Shown: piece by piece, positions 35,264-44,445 of the stretch
Layout: each line of letters begins with the position of its first letter
How positions within the stretch are numbered: position 1 is the first letter of the stretch
Source: Mesorhizobium ventifaucium
Lineage (GTDB): Bacteria; Pseudomonadota; Alphaproteobacteria; Rhizobiales; Rhizobiaceae
DNA length: 64,000 bases
Assembly (NCBI RefSeq): GCF_935822925.1
Contig: NZ_CAKXZS010000078.1
Location: forward strand, 114,056-178,055
Reading direction: 5' to 3'
Made by a program: the position numbers and the translations under genes
The notes under the pieces: generated by a model
Databases searched by the model: none
What the model was told of the DNA's origin: nothing
Seen by the model: only the letters and a program-made list of their open reading frames with translations

Positions 35264-36379
35264 TCAACCCCTGATACCGTCAAGCGACGCCTCGATCGCC
35301 TGCCAAAGCGCTTCCACCGGCTCGCAGCCGACCGACAGGCGAACAAAGCCGGGCGGCACCGCATCACCCCAGCGGGCGCGCCGCTCGGCCGAAGAGTGGA
35401 CGCCGCCGAAGGAGGTCGCCGGCTGGACCAGGGCGCAAGCGCCGATGAACGCTTCGGCCTTGGCTTCACTCCCCAGGTCGAGGCCGATAAGGAAGCCGAA
35501 ACGTTCCATCTGGGTGGTCGCCAGATTGTGCGAAGGGTCATCCTCCAGTCCAGGAAAGCGGACGGATTTCACGGCCCGATGATTTGTCAGGCGTCGGGCG
35601 ATCAGTTCGGCCGATTTGCACATGCGCTCGAAGCGGACTTCCAGCGTCTCGAGGCCTCGATGGACCAGCCAGGCTTCGAATGGTCCGGGGATGGAGCCCG
35701 ACAGTTTGCGCCAGTCGCGGATGGCGGTGATGATCCCGGCGTCACGGCAGGCGACATGGCCGAACAGCGCATCGGAATGGCCATTGGGCGCCTTTGTGTC
35801 AGCAGCAACGACGATATCGGCGCCGAGATCGAGAGGGCGCTGACCGTAAGGCGTCATCGTGGTGTTGTCTGCGACGACCAGCGCGCCGGCCTCGTGCGCA
35901 AGGCGCGCCACGCCGGCCATGTCGCAAATGTCCAGCCCGGGATTGGATGGGGTCTCGACGAACACCAGCCGGTAGCCGGAAAAACCGCCGTCCAGAAAGG
36001 ACTTGGTCGGTCGTGCGTCGAACGGGACGTCGAAAGGTTTGAGGAAGCGCTCGGCAAGCAGGCGCGGCGTGTAGTAACCATCGGACGGCAACAGGATGCG
36101 ATCGCCTGCCTTGAGCAGCGCGAAGAAGACCGCCGCGATCGCGGCCATGCCCGACGGGAACGCTACGGACGGCGCGTCCTCGAGGTGGCCGAGCATGTCT
36201 TCCACCGCCTCCCATGTCGGGTTGTCGTAGCGCCCGTACTGGCTGACGCCGGCCGGGTTGCCGGGCAGATGGAAAGTTGTCGTCATGGTCAGCGGCAGTG
36301 AAACCGGATCGCCCTTGGCGAGCTTGACGCCACGCAAATGGGCGAGGGTGGCGGCGCGCGACTTCGCTGTGTCGGACAT
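35264..36379 (-). CDS. Cys/Met-metabolism PLP enzyme, cystathionine gamma-lyase-like
   Basis: This fold-type I PLP enzyme of the transsulfuration family, 371 residues, has GRYDNPTWEAVEDMLGHLE (substrate/cofactor contacts from the neighbouring subunit), PSGMAAIAAVFFALL, VFVETPSNPGLDICDM, VVADNTTMTPYGQ and the PLP lysine Lys196 in AADTKAPNGHSDALFG. It lacks the usual S-x-T-K-Y-x-x-G-H form exactly (here DTKAPNGH), so the choice between cystathionine gamma-lyase, gamma-synthase and methionine gamma-lyase activity remains open. It is convergent with the ParDE pair and divergent from the dcw promoter. Confidence 0.88.
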   Translation of the reverse strand: MSDTAKSRAATLAHLRGVKLAKGDPVSLPLTMTTTFHLPGNPAGVSQYGRYDNPTWEAVEDMLGHLEDAPSVAFPSGMAAIAAVFFALLKAGDRILLPSDGYYTPRLLAERFLKPFDVPFDARPTKSFLDGGFSGYRLVFVETPSNPGLDICDMAGVARLAHEAGALVVADNTTMTPYGQRPLDLGADIVVAADTKAPNGHSDALFGHVACRDAGIITAIRDWRKLSGSIPGPFEAWLVHRGLETLEVRFERMCKSAELIARRLTNHRAVKSVRFPGLEDDPSHNLATTQMERFGFLIGLDLGSEAKAEAFIGACALVQPATSFGGVHSSAERRARWGDAVPPGFVRLSVGCEPVEALWQAIEASLDGIRG

Positions 36380-36783
36380 CGTTTTTAGAACCCTGACTTT
36401 GAGGAGAAGGATGCGTAGACGCTATGCCGGGTGACACCGGCAGGCAAGCGCCGAACCGCGCCGGAAGACCGCTCTAAACGCTTCGTTAGGCTTAATGGAG
36501 GATAAAGACGGGAGTGCCGTCAAAGCTGCCCTCATCGGTTGTGGCGCGCGTTTGTGAAGCCTATTCCCGTTGACGCCCATAGTGCCCCATGATATCCCAT
36601 TTAAACATTCAGGCCTTCGTTCCGCGTCAGGGTGAAGCGTACGCCAATCGGGCAGCCGCGGCGGCTGCGGTTCGCCTGTTTTCGCCTTTCGGAACGAAGT
36701 GGGTTTTGGGCAGGGACCGCGCCGCGGCGGCGCGGGCGGGAAGATGCAGAGGGGTGCGGCGGCGCAAGCGGCCGTAACGCGTA
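36380..36783. other. Regulatory gap upstream of the dcw cluster
   Basis: This 404-bp stretch holds no credible gene. Its key content is a promoter with an overlapping TGGGN repeat array at 36565-36599. If that promoter is used, mraZ has an unusually long leader of about 180 nt; the last 60 nt before mraZ are very GC rich and contain CGCGCCGCGGCGGCGCG, able to fold strongly. No good Shine-Dalgarno is visible before mraZ. Confidence 0.6.
36565..36599 (+). promoter_or_regulatory. dcw promoter overlapped by MraZ-box-like repeats
   Basis: TTGACG (36570-36575), a 17-bp spacer and TATCCC (36593-36598) form a promoter. Over it, on the minus strand, TGGGA (36595-36599), TGGGG (36585-36589) and TGGGC (36575-36579) are separated by 5 bp each, with a fourth degenerate unit CGGGA at 36565-36569. 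TGGGN with 5-nt spacers is the known E. coli MraZ site, so autorepression of mraZ and the cluster is expected. Confidence 0.75.
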
Positions 36784-37242
36784 ATGGACCGGTTTCTGTC
36801 GAGCGCGGTGAACAGGATCGATGCGAAGGGGCGGGTGTCCGTTCCAGCGCATTTCCGTGCGGTTGTGCAGAAGCGCGGTTATTCGGAACTCTATGCGCTG
36901 CGTTGCCTGGACCGTCCGGCGATGGATGTCGGCGGGCTCGACCTGCTCGACCGCTACGAGCAACGCATCGCGCAGGAAGACCCCTTCCTGCAGACCGCGG
37001 ACGACATGTCGTTCTTCTGCCATGGCGATGGAACCTTTCTCAAGCTCGATCAGGACGGCCGCATCTCGATGACCGATTTCATCCGCGAGCACACCGGCAT
37101 TTCCTCGGAAGCGGCTTTTGTCGGCCGCGGCAATTTCTTTCAGATCTGGGAACCTGGACGGCTCACCGCCTATGGGGCGGAAGCACGCGCCCGGCTTTTG
37201 CAGCTTCGGCAGGGGACGAAGCCCGGGGAGCGACCGGAATGA
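36784..37242 (+). CDS. mraZ: Transcriptional regulator MraZ
   Basis: First gene of the division/cell-wall cluster, 152 residues. MraZ has two SpoVT/AbrB-like swapped-hairpin repeats; the first is seen as NRIDAKGRVSVPAHFRAV and the second as ISMTDFIREHTGISSEAAFVG split after residue 98, ahead of GRGNFFQIWEPGRL. It forms ring oligomers that bind TGGGN direct repeats upstream of itself, and such repeats are present here. The stop overlaps the rsmH start (ATGA). Confidence 0.95.
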   Translation: MDRFLSSAVNRIDAKGRVSVPAHFRAVVQKRGYSELYALRCLDRPAMDVGGLDLLDRYEQRIAQEDPFLQTADDMSFFCHGDGTFLKLDQDGRISMTDFIREHTGISSEAAFVGRGNFFQIWEPGRLTAYGAEARARLLQLRQGTKPGERPE

Positions 37243-38270
37243 TGGCGGGCTACGGCGATGACCCTCACGCCGTTGGCGGACCGGCCCGTCACATTCCGGT
37301 CCTCCTTGCCGAAGTGCTGGAGGCGCTTTCGCCCAAAACGGGCGAGGTGGTCGTCGACGGCACATTCGGCGCCGGCGGCTACACCAAAGCCATTCTGGCG
37401 AGCGGCGCCTCGGTTGTCGCGATCGACCGCGATCCAGATGCGATTGCTGCCGGTCGTGTTCTCGAGCAACAATCGGGCGGCAGGCTCCGGCTCGTTCAGG
37501 CGCCGTTCTCGACATTGGACGAGCATGTCGAAAGCGCTGACGGCGTCGTGCTCGACATCGGCATCTCCTCCATGCAGATCGATCAGGCGGAGCGCGGTTT
37601 TTCGTTCCGTGCCGACGGACCGCTCGATATGCGCATGGCCCAAGCTGGCCTCAGCGCCGCCGATGTCCTCAACACTTTCAAGGTGGGCGATCTTGCCCGC
37701 ATCTTCGGGTTTCTTGGCGAAGAGCGCCATGCCGGCCGCATCGCCCGCATGATTGAAAGCCGTCGCGAAAAACATCCGTTCGAGCGCACGCTCGACCTTG
37801 CAGACGCTATTGAGACGCATATCGGCCGCGCGCCGAAGGACAAGATCCATCCAGCGACCCGCGTCTTCCAGGCGCTGCGCATTTTCGTCAATGACGAACT
37901 CGGCGAACTGGCCAAAGCGCTGTTTGCGGCTGAACGCGTGCTGAAACCGGGCGGACGGCTGGCCGTGGTGACGTTCCACTCCCTCGAAGACCGTATCGTC
38001 AAGCGCTTCATCGCCGATCGCGCCGATGCGGCGACAGGATCGCGGCACTTGCCCGAGGCGCAGGCGCGCAGCGCCACCTTCAAAAAGGTGGGCAGCGGCG
38101 TGACGCCCGGTGAGGCCGAGATATCGGCCAATCCGCGGGCGCGCTCGGCAAGGCTGCGCGCTGCGATCCGCACCGACGCGCCGGCGCGCCCCGGCGATTT
38201 TTCGATTTTCGGGCTTCCAAAACTTCCTGACCCAAAACTTCCCGGTGCCGAGCGGCTGGGAGAGAGGTGA
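37239..38270 (+). CDS. rsmH: 16S rRNA (cytosine1402-N4)-methyltransferase RsmH
   Basis: This SAM-dependent enzyme, formerly MraW, methylates N4 of C1402 in the 16S decoding centre. It has 343 residues: HIPVLLAEVLEAL, motif I VDGTFGAGGYTKAIL, VVAIDRDPDAI, VLDIGISSMQID, the long inserted helical domain (about 110-215), VNDELGEL, VVTFHSLEDRIVKRF and a final NPRARSARLRAA. ATG at 37239 overlaps the mraZ stop; a second ATG follows directly at 37242. Standard second position in dcw clusters. Confidence 0.95.
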   Translation: MMAGYGDDPHAVGGPARHIPVLLAEVLEALSPKTGEVVVDGTFGAGGYTKAILASGASVVAIDRDPDAIAAGRVLEQQSGGRLRLVQAPFSTLDEHVESADGVVLDIGISSMQIDQAERGFSFRADGPLDMRMAQAGLSAADVLNTFKVGDLARIFGFLGEERHAGRIARMIESRREKHPFERTLDLADAIETHIGRAPKDKIHPATRVFQALRIFVNDELGELAKALFAAERVLKPGGRLAVVTFHSLEDRIVKRFIADRADAATGSRHLPEAQARSATFKKVGSGVTPGEAEISANPRARSARLRAAIRTDAPARPGDFSIFGLPKLPDPKLPGAERLGER

Positions 38271-38274
38271 GCAC

Positions 38275-38667
38275 GTGTTTCGTACCAGCGACATAGTCCT
38301 TATCGCCGTCATGGTCTCGGCTGCGGCCTTGACTTTCAAGACCAAACGCGAGGCCGAGGAACAATTGGCGGCGGTGCACAAGATCCAGGCGCAGATCCGC
38401 TACGAGGAGGATACGATCGATCTCCTGAAGGCGGACTGGAGCCTGCTTACCCAACCGTCGCGCCTGCAAAAGCTGGCCGAGATCTATAAATCGCAACTCG
38501 AGCTCGAGCCGGTCAGCGCCCGCCAGATCATCGGGCTGGACGATCTGCCGGCAAAACCCCTCACCATCGAGGACCTTTCGTCCGAGCGGCTGGGCGGCAT
38601 GGCCGACAGTTCCGGCAAGGAACCGATGGGCAACGACCCCGTGGTCACCGGAGGCATCGTCCAATGA
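38275..38667 (+). CDS. ftsL: Cell division protein FtsL
   Basis: This bitopic inner-membrane protein of 130 residues bridges FtsQ/FtsB to FtsI/FtsW in the divisome. One transmembrane helix at residues 5-22 (DIVLIAVMVSAAALTF) is followed by a coiled-coil-like region KREAEEQLAAVHKIQAQI and RLQKLAEIY, then a Rhizobiales-type C-terminal tail. Start is GTG at 38275, 7 nt after GAGAGG; it lies 4 bp past the rsmH stop. Identified by position and topology, since FtsL diverges quickly. Confidence 0.88.
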   Translation: MFRTSDIVLIAVMVSAAALTFKTKREAEEQLAAVHKIQAQIRYEEDTIDLLKADWSLLTQPSRLQKLAEIYKSQLELEPVSARQIIGLDDLPAKPLTIEDLSSERLGGMADSSGKEPMGNDPVVTGGIVQ

Positions 38668-40391
38668 TCGCAAGAGTTCCCTTGCTCGCCAGTCTGCTGA
38701 CGCGCCGCGCCAAGTCCGGCGACGACGGATCGATTGTGGTCGAAGGCGCCCGCAAGGCGACCGGCGGCAAGGGCAGGACCCGCGTCGTGATGACGATGGC
38801 GGTGTTTTTCGGCATCTATCTGACCATCACCGGGCGGCTGGTCTATCTCGGTTTCCAGAACCCCGACCTGTCCGGCGGTCCGCAGAGCCGGGTGACGGCG
38901 TCGCGGCCCGACATCGTCGACCGCAACGGCGAAGTTCTGGCGACCGACATCAAGACGGCGTCGCTGTTTGCCGAACCGCGCCGCATTGTCGACGCCGACG
39001 AGGCGATCGAAAAACTGGCAACGGTGCTTCCCGAAATCGACTACGAGCAGACCTATCATAAGCTGAAGAGCGGTGCCGGCTTCGTCTGGCTGCAGCGGCA
39101 ACTGACGCCCAAGCAACAATCTGAGATTCTGCAGCTCGGCATTCCCGGCGTCGGCTTCCGCACCGAAAAGCGCCGCTTCTATCCGGCCGGCGAAACCTCG
39201 TCCTACATTGTCGGCCTCACTAACATCGACAATCAGGGCATCTCCGGCATGGAGAAATACATCGACGAACAGGGGCTGAGCGATCTTCAGGCGTCCGGCT
39301 TGGCGGTGGCCAAGGATCTGAAGCCGGTGCAGCTCTCGATCGACCTGCGCGTCCAGCATATCGTGCGTGACGAGGTCGCCACCGGCATGGAAAAATACCG
39401 CGCAATCGCGGCGGGCGCCGTCGTTCTCAATGTCAAGACCGGCGAAGTGGTCGCGATGGCCTCGGTTCCGGACTTCGATCCGAACAACCCCTATAATGCG
39501 CACGACAAGGACCGCTTGAACCGCATGTCGGCCGGGCTCTACGAGATGGGCTCGACCTTGAAGAGCTTTACCACCGCCATGGCGCTCGATTCCGGCAAAG
39601 TGACGCTGGAAAGCCGTTTCGACGCTACGCGCCCGATCAGGATCGGCCGCCAGACCATCCATGATTTTCATGGCAAGGCCCGGGTGCTGTCGGTGCCCGA
39701 AGTGTTCATCTATTCATCCAACATCGGTTCGGCCAAGGAAGCCGAAGCGGTTGGCATCGAGGGGCACCGCGAATTCCTGCATCGCCTGGGCATCCTCGAG
39801 AGAATACAGACGGAACTGCCTGAGGTCGCCCGCCCCACCGAGCCCAAAGTCTGGAAACAGGTCCATTCGATCACCATCGCCTTTGGTCACGGTGTGTCGA
39901 CGACGCCGCTGCAGACGGCGGTCGGCTGTGCCGCGCTGATGAACGGCGGCTATCTAATCCAGCCGACATTCCTGAGACGCGCGCAGGAACAGGCGATGTC
40001 GGTGGCCAAGAAAGTGGTCAGCGACAAGACCTCCGAGAGCATGCGCTATCTCTACGCACTCAATGCCGAGAAAGGCTCGGGCAGGAACGCCAGGGTTCCA
40101 GGTTATCGCGTCGGCGGCAAGACGGGAACGGCCGAGAAGGTCGTCAACGGCCGCTACTCAAAGGACAAGAATTTCAATGCCTTCGTAGCGGCTTTCCCGA
40201 TGGACGATCCGCAATACATCGTGCTTACGATCGCCGACGAACCGAAGCCGGAAAAACCCGGCATGGGTGCGACGGCCGCTTCGAATGCTGGCGTCATGGC
40301 TGCAAACATTATCCGACGTTCGGCTTCCATGCTTGGCGTGAAGCCAGATTTCAGCCATGAAAATGGCGCAACGCTGGTTTCCTATCAGTGA
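38664..40391 (+). CDS. ftsI: Peptidoglycan transpeptidase FtsI (PBP3)
   Basis: This septum-specific class B penicillin-binding protein of 575 residues crosslinks wall at the division site with FtsW. An N-terminal cytoplasmic segment and one transmembrane helix (about 41-62) are followed by a pedestal domain with SRPDIVDRNGEVLA, then the transpeptidase domain: S-x-x-K is STLK (Ser297, Lys300), SxN is SSN (351-353), and KTG is at 486-488 in GGKTGTAEK. ATG overlaps the ftsL stop by 4 bases. Confidence 0.95.
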   Translation: MIARVPLLASLLTRRAKSGDDGSIVVEGARKATGGKGRTRVVMTMAVFFGIYLTITGRLVYLGFQNPDLSGGPQSRVTASRPDIVDRNGEVLATDIKTASLFAEPRRIVDADEAIEKLATVLPEIDYEQTYHKLKSGAGFVWLQRQLTPKQQSEILQLGIPGVGFRTEKRRFYPAGETSSYIVGLTNIDNQGISGMEKYIDEQGLSDLQASGLAVAKDLKPVQLSIDLRVQHIVRDEVATGMEKYRAIAAGAVVLNVKTGEVVAMASVPDFDPNNPYNAHDKDRLNRMSAGLYEMGSTLKSFTTAMALDSGKVTLESRFDATRPIRIGRQTIHDFHGKARVLSVPEVFIYSSNIGSAKEAEAVGIEGHREFLHRLGILERIQTELPEVARPTEPKVWKQVHSITIAFGHGVSTTPLQTAVGCAALMNGGYLIQPTFLRRAQEQAMSVAKKVVSDKTSESMRYLYALNAEKGSGRNARVPGYRVGGKTGTAEKVVNGRYSKDKNFNAFVAAFPMDDPQYIVLTIADEPKPEKPGMGATAASNAGVMAANIIRRSASMLGVKPDFSHENGATLVSYQ

Positions 40392-40445
40392 TTCTTAGGG
40401 CGCGCCGGCAACTGCGCGCTATTTTGTTGCTATGAACGGGGTTCG

Positions 40446-41900
40446 ATGAAGCTGAAAGACCTAGCCGGTATCCTGCCTGTCGAGGGGACAGCTTCCTTCG
40501 ATACGGAGGTTACCGGGATTTCTTCGGATTCCCGCCAGGTAGGACCAGGCGTGGTCTTCTTCGCGCTCGCTGGCACCAAGACCGATGGCGCGGCCTATGC
40601 CGCCGATGCCGCCAAGCGCGGCGCCGCAGCGATCGTGGCCGGCAAGGGCAGCGCCGTCGCCGGACTGCCGGTGCCGGTTTTCTCCGTCGACGATCCGCGC
40701 TTAGCGCTGGCGCTGAGTGCGGCCCGCTACTTCGGCAGGCAGCCGCAAACCATGGTCGCGGTGACCGGCACCAGCGGCAAGACATCGGTTGCGGCTTTCA
40801 CCAGGCAGATCTGGGAGCAGTCAGGCTTTGCCGCTGCTTCGATCGGCACAACCGGCGTGGTGGCGCCGCGCCGCAACGAGTATGGCTCGCTGACCACCCC
40901 CGACCCGGTCGACCTGCACAGGCTGCTGCGCGAACTGGCGGATGCCGGCGTCACCCACGCATCGATGGAGGCCTCCAGCCATGGTCTCGATCAGCACCGG
41001 CTTGACGGCGTGAAGCTCGCAGCCGGCGGGTTCACCAATCTCGGCCGCGATCACATGGACTATCATCCGACAGTCGAGCACTATCACCGCGCCAAGCTGC
41101 GCCTGTTCGACGCGCTGCTGCCGAAGGGCGCGCCGGCCGTCGTCTTTGCCGACGATCCCTGGTCGGAGCCGACGATCCAGGCGGCGAGGGCCGCGGGACT
41201 GGATGTGCTGACGGTCGGCCGCCACGGCGAGTTCCTGACACTGAAGCGGGTCGAGCACGAGCGCCACCGCCAGCGTGCCGAGGTGGAAGTCGATGGCGTT
41301 CTCCACGAGGTCGACCTGCCGCTGGCCGGCGATTTTCAGATCGCCAATGCCCTGGTTTCGGCGGGCCTTGCCATCTCCACTGGAACGCCTGCCGCCATAG
41401 CCCTGATGGCGTTGGAGAAATTGAAGGGCGCCCCGGGCCGGCTGGACCTTGTTGGCACCACTGCCAACGGTGCGCCGGTCTATGTCGATTACGCGCACAA
41501 GCCGGACGCGCTGGAAAACGTGTTGGCCTCGGTGCGGCCGTTCACCACCGGTCGCGTCATCGTCGTGTTCGGCTGTGGCGGCGACCGCGACCGCGGCAAG
41601 CGTCCGATCATGGGCGAGATCGCCACGCGGCTCGCCGATGTCGTCATCGTCACCGACGACAATCCGCGCTCGGAAGTGCCCGAAACGATCCGTGCCGCGA
41701 TTCTTGCCGCTGCGCCCGGCGCTATCGAGATCGGCGACCGGCGCAAGGCGATCCACCAGGCAGTCGCCATGCTCCATGCCGGCGACACGCTGATCGTGGC
41801 CGGCAAGGGGCATGAGGAAGGCCAGACCATCGGCACCGAGACGCTGCATTTTTCCGACCATGAGGAAGTCCGCGCCGCGCTCCAGGAGCACGCCGCATGA
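40446..41900 (+). CDS. murE: UDP-MurNAc-L-Ala-D-Glu:meso-diaminopimelate ligase MurE
   Basis: This cytosolic Mur ligase, 484 residues, adds the third stem-peptide residue. P-loop is TGTSGKTS (107-114), with GLDQHRLDGV, TNLGRDHMDYH, and the DNPR motif (405-408, in VTDDNPRSEVP), which marks the meso-DAP-specific type rather than the lysine type. A 54-bp gap after ftsI is one of the few non-overlapping junctions here. Its stop overlaps the murF start (ATGA). Confidence 0.95.
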   Translation: MKLKDLAGILPVEGTASFDTEVTGISSDSRQVGPGVVFFALAGTKTDGAAYAADAAKRGAAAIVAGKGSAVAGLPVPVFSVDDPRLALALSAARYFGRQPQTMVAVTGTSGKTSVAAFTRQIWEQSGFAAASIGTTGVVAPRRNEYGSLTTPDPVDLHRLLRELADAGVTHASMEASSHGLDQHRLDGVKLAAGGFTNLGRDHMDYHPTVEHYHRAKLRLFDALLPKGAPAVVFADDPWSEPTIQAARAAGLDVLTVGRHGEFLTLKRVEHERHRQRAEVEVDGVLHEVDLPLAGDFQIANALVSAGLAISTGTPAAIALMALEKLKGAPGRLDLVGTTANGAPVYVDYAHKPDALENVLASVRPFTTGRVIVVFGCGGDRDRGKRPIMGEIATRLADVVIVTDDNPRSEVPETIRAAILAAAPGAIEIGDRRKAIHQAVAMLHAGDTLIVAGKGHEEGQTIGTETLHFSDHEEVRAALQEHAA

Positions 41901-43330
41901 GCTTCCTGTGGACCTCCGAGGATCTCGTCGCCGCCATGGGCGGACGACCGCTCGGTCCGATGCCCGAAGGTATCAGCGGCATCTCGATCGACAGCCGCAG
42001 CCTTGCGCCGGGCGATGCTTTCTTCGCCATCAAGGGCGAGGCGATGGACGGCCATGATTTCGCGACCGCGGCCATCAAGGCCGGCGCCGGCGTGCTGATC
42101 GTCGCCGAGGGCAAGCTGCCGTCGCTCGGGCGGCTGACGGCGCCGATGATCGTCGTGCAGGACGTGCTGGCCGCACTGGAAAAGCTGGGGCTGGCCGCCC
42201 GCGCGCGCTCGAATGCCAAGATCATCGCGGTGACCGGTTCGGCGGGCAAGACCACCACCAAGGAAGCGCTGCGCCATGTGCTGTCCGCGGTCGGCAAGGT
42301 GCACGCATCGGCGCAGTCTTTCAACAACCACTGGGGCGTGCCGCTGACGCTGGCGCGGATGCCTGTGGATTGCGACTATGCCGTGTTCGAGATCGGCATG
42401 AACCATCCCGACGAGGTCCGGCCACTGGCCAAGATGGTCCGGCCGCATGTCGCCATCGTCACGCTGATCGCCGCGGCACATCTTGGCTTCTTCCGCAATG
42501 TGGACGAGATCGCCAAGGCCAAGGCCGAGATTTTCGAAGGGCTGGAACCGGACGGCGCCGTCCTTCTCAACCGCGACGACCCGCGCTGGAAGCTTCTGGA
42601 CAAGATGGCGAGAGCCGCCGGCGTCGAGCACATCTACGGCTTTGGCGAGAATGCCCGTGCGACCTTCAAGCTGCTGAAATGCGCGCTGCATGCCGATCAT
42701 TCTGTCATCACTGCCAAGATCGGCGGTCAGGAGATCACCGCCAGGGTTGGCGCGCCGGGCCGCCACATGGTGCAGAATGTGCTGGCCGTGCTCGGCGCCG
42801 CGCACCTGGTCGGCGCCGACGTCGCCAGGGTGGCGCTGGCGCTGGCCGATCTTTCGGCCGAACGCGGACGCGGCAAGCGCCATGTGCTGCGCCACCCGAA
42901 AGGTCCGATCACGCTGATCGACGAGAGCTACAACGCCAATCCGGCGTCGATGAGCGCAGCAATGGCGCTGCTCAACGCGACGCCGGTGTCGGGCGAAGGC
43001 AGGCGCATCGCGGTGCTCGGCGACATGCTCGAGCTCGGCGACCACTCGGCGAAGCTGCACGCAGCCCTTGCCGATCTCATCGTCGGCACCGACACGCGCA
43101 CGGTCTTTCTCGCGGGCCCGCAAATGCGGGCGCTGGCCGATATCCTGCCTGATGAGATCGAGACAGAATATCGCGCCGGCGCAGAGGATCTGAAACTGGT
43201 GCTTCTGTCGGCGCTGAAGCCGGGCGACGTGGTGATGATCAAATCGTCGAAAGGCATCGGGTTTTCCAAGTTGGTCGACGCACTGCTCAGCAAATTTCCG
43301 GCGGCAGCCGCAACCGCCAAACAGACCTAG
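41897..43330 (+). CDS. murF: UDP-MurNAc-tripeptide:D-Ala-D-Ala ligase MurF
   Basis: Final cytoplasmic Mur ligase, 477 residues, adding D-Ala-D-Ala to make UDP-MurNAc-pentapeptide. The P-loop is TGSAGKTTTK (113-122), with SFNNHWGVPLTLAR, FEIGMNHPDEV, LIDESYNANPASM and AVLGDMLELG, all typical of MurF. Three-domain architecture is complete. It is translationally coupled to murE and followed after 24 bp by mraY. The gene ends within an alanine-rich tail. Confidence 0.95.
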   Translation: MSFLWTSEDLVAAMGGRPLGPMPEGISGISIDSRSLAPGDAFFAIKGEAMDGHDFATAAIKAGAGVLIVAEGKLPSLGRLTAPMIVVQDVLAALEKLGLAARARSNAKIIAVTGSAGKTTTKEALRHVLSAVGKVHASAQSFNNHWGVPLTLARMPVDCDYAVFEIGMNHPDEVRPLAKMVRPHVAIVTLIAAAHLGFFRNVDEIAKAKAEIFEGLEPDGAVLLNRDDPRWKLLDKMARAAGVEHIYGFGENARATFKLLKCALHADHSVITAKIGGQEITARVGAPGRHMVQNVLAVLGAAHLVGADVARVALALADLSAERGRGKRHVLRHPKGPITLIDESYNANPASMSAAMALLNATPVSGEGRRIAVLGDMLELGDHSAKLHAALADLIVGTDTRTVFLAGPQMRALADILPDEIETEYRAGAEDLKLVLLSALKPGDVVMIKSSKGIGFSKLVDALLSKFPAAAATAKQT

Positions 43331-43354
43331 AGCCAGGTCCGGGGACCGAATCGC

Positions 43355-44437
43355 ATGTTCACACTGCTCGTCGAATTCGCGGACAAGATCTCGGTCTTCA
43401 ACGTCTTCCGCTACATAACCTTCCGCACCGGCGGCGCGCTGATCACCGCGGCGCTGATCGTCTTCATCTTCGGCCCGGCTATCATCAATTCGCTGAGGCT
43501 GCGGCAGGGCAAGGGCCAGCCGATCCGCGCCGACGGGCCGCAGACGCATTTCAAGAAAGCCGGCACGCCGACCATGGGCGGGCTGATGATCCTATGCGGC
43601 ATCATCGGCTCGTCGCTGCTGTGGGCGAACCTGTCCAGCATCTATGTCTGGGTGGTGCTGCTGGTGACCCTGGGTTTCGGTTCGATCGGGTTCTACGACG
43701 ATTATCTCAAGGTGACGAAGCAATCGCATCTTGGCTTTTCCGGCAAGGCGCGGCTGGGGCTTGAATTCGTCATCGCCGGCATCGCCGCCTGGGTGATCAT
43801 GCACAATGGCCAGGCGCCGTTCTCGTCGTCGCTGACCTTCCCCTTCGCCAAGGAGTTCCTCATCAATCTCGGCTGGTTCTTCATCCCGTTCTCGTGCTTC
43901 GTCATCGTCGGCGCCGGCAACGCGGTGAACCTGACCGATGGCCTCGACGGGCTGGCGATCGTGCCGATCATGATCGCGGCGGCGTCCTTCGGCGTCATCG
44001 CCTACCTGTCCGGCAACGCGGTGTTCGCCGAGTATCTGCAGATCCATTTCGTGCCCGGCACCGGTGAATTGGCGGTGGTCCTCGGCGCAGTGATCGGCGC
44101 CGGCCTCGGCTTCCTGTGGTTCAACGCACCGCCGGCGGCGATCTTCATGGGCGATACCGGCTCGCTGGCGCTGGGCGGCCTGATCGGCACGGTTGCGGTT
44201 GCCACCAAGCACGAGATCGTGCTGGTCATCGTCGGCGGCCTGTTCGTCGTCGAGATCCTGTCGGTCATCATCCAGGTCGGCTACTTCAAGATGACCGGCA
44301 AGCGGGTGTTCCTGATGGCGCCGATCCATCATCATTTCGAAAAGCTCGGCTGGACCGAAAGCCAGGTGGTGATCCGCTTCTGGATCATCGCCGTCATCCT
44401 GGCGCTGGTCGGCCTGTCGACCCTCAAGCTCCGATAG
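43355..44437 (+). CDS. mraY: Phospho-MurNAc-pentapeptide translocase MraY
   Basis: Polytopic inner-membrane enzyme, 360 residues and ten predicted helices, that attaches phospho-MurNAc-pentapeptide to undecaprenyl phosphate to form lipid I. Key segments: KKAGTPTMGG, FYDDYLKV with the DD pair, NAVNLTDGLDGLAI, FMGDTGSLALGG and PIHHHFEKLGW (the HHH motif). The stop codon TAG is part of the AGGAGG that serves murD, so the two genes are tightly linked. Confidence 0.95.
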   Translation: MFTLLVEFADKISVFNVFRYITFRTGGALITAALIVFIFGPAIINSLRLRQGKGQPIRADGPQTHFKKAGTPTMGGLMILCGIIGSSLLWANLSSIYVWVVLLVTLGFGSIGFYDDYLKVTKQSHLGFSGKARLGLEFVIAGIAAWVIMHNGQAPFSSSLTFPFAKEFLINLGWFFIPFSCFVIVGAGNAVNLTDGLDGLAIVPIMIAAASFGVIAYLSGNAVFAEYLQIHFVPGTGELAVVLGAVIGAGLGFLWFNAPPAAIFMGDTGSLALGGLIGTVAVATKHEIVLVIVGGLFVVEILSVIIQVGYFKMTGKRVFLMAPIHHHFEKLGWTESQVVIRFWIIAVILALVGLSTLKLR

Positions 44438-44445
44438 GAGGCCGC

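Noticed and set aside
36704..36722. TGGG-type repeats close to the mraZ start (around GTGGGTTTTGGGCAGGG)
   Set aside because: Spacing is 6-7 bp and irregular, unlike the exact 10-bp period array at 36565-36599.
36589..36777. A 62-codon plus-strand frame just before mraZ
   Set aside because: Begins inside the promoter/MraZ-box region and has Ala/Arg-rich composition with no ribosome site; more likely leader RNA.
41489..43549. A 686-codon minus-strand frame opposite murE-murF
   Set aside because: Antisense shadow of two conserved Mur ligase genes in GC-rich DNA; no ribosome site or domain.
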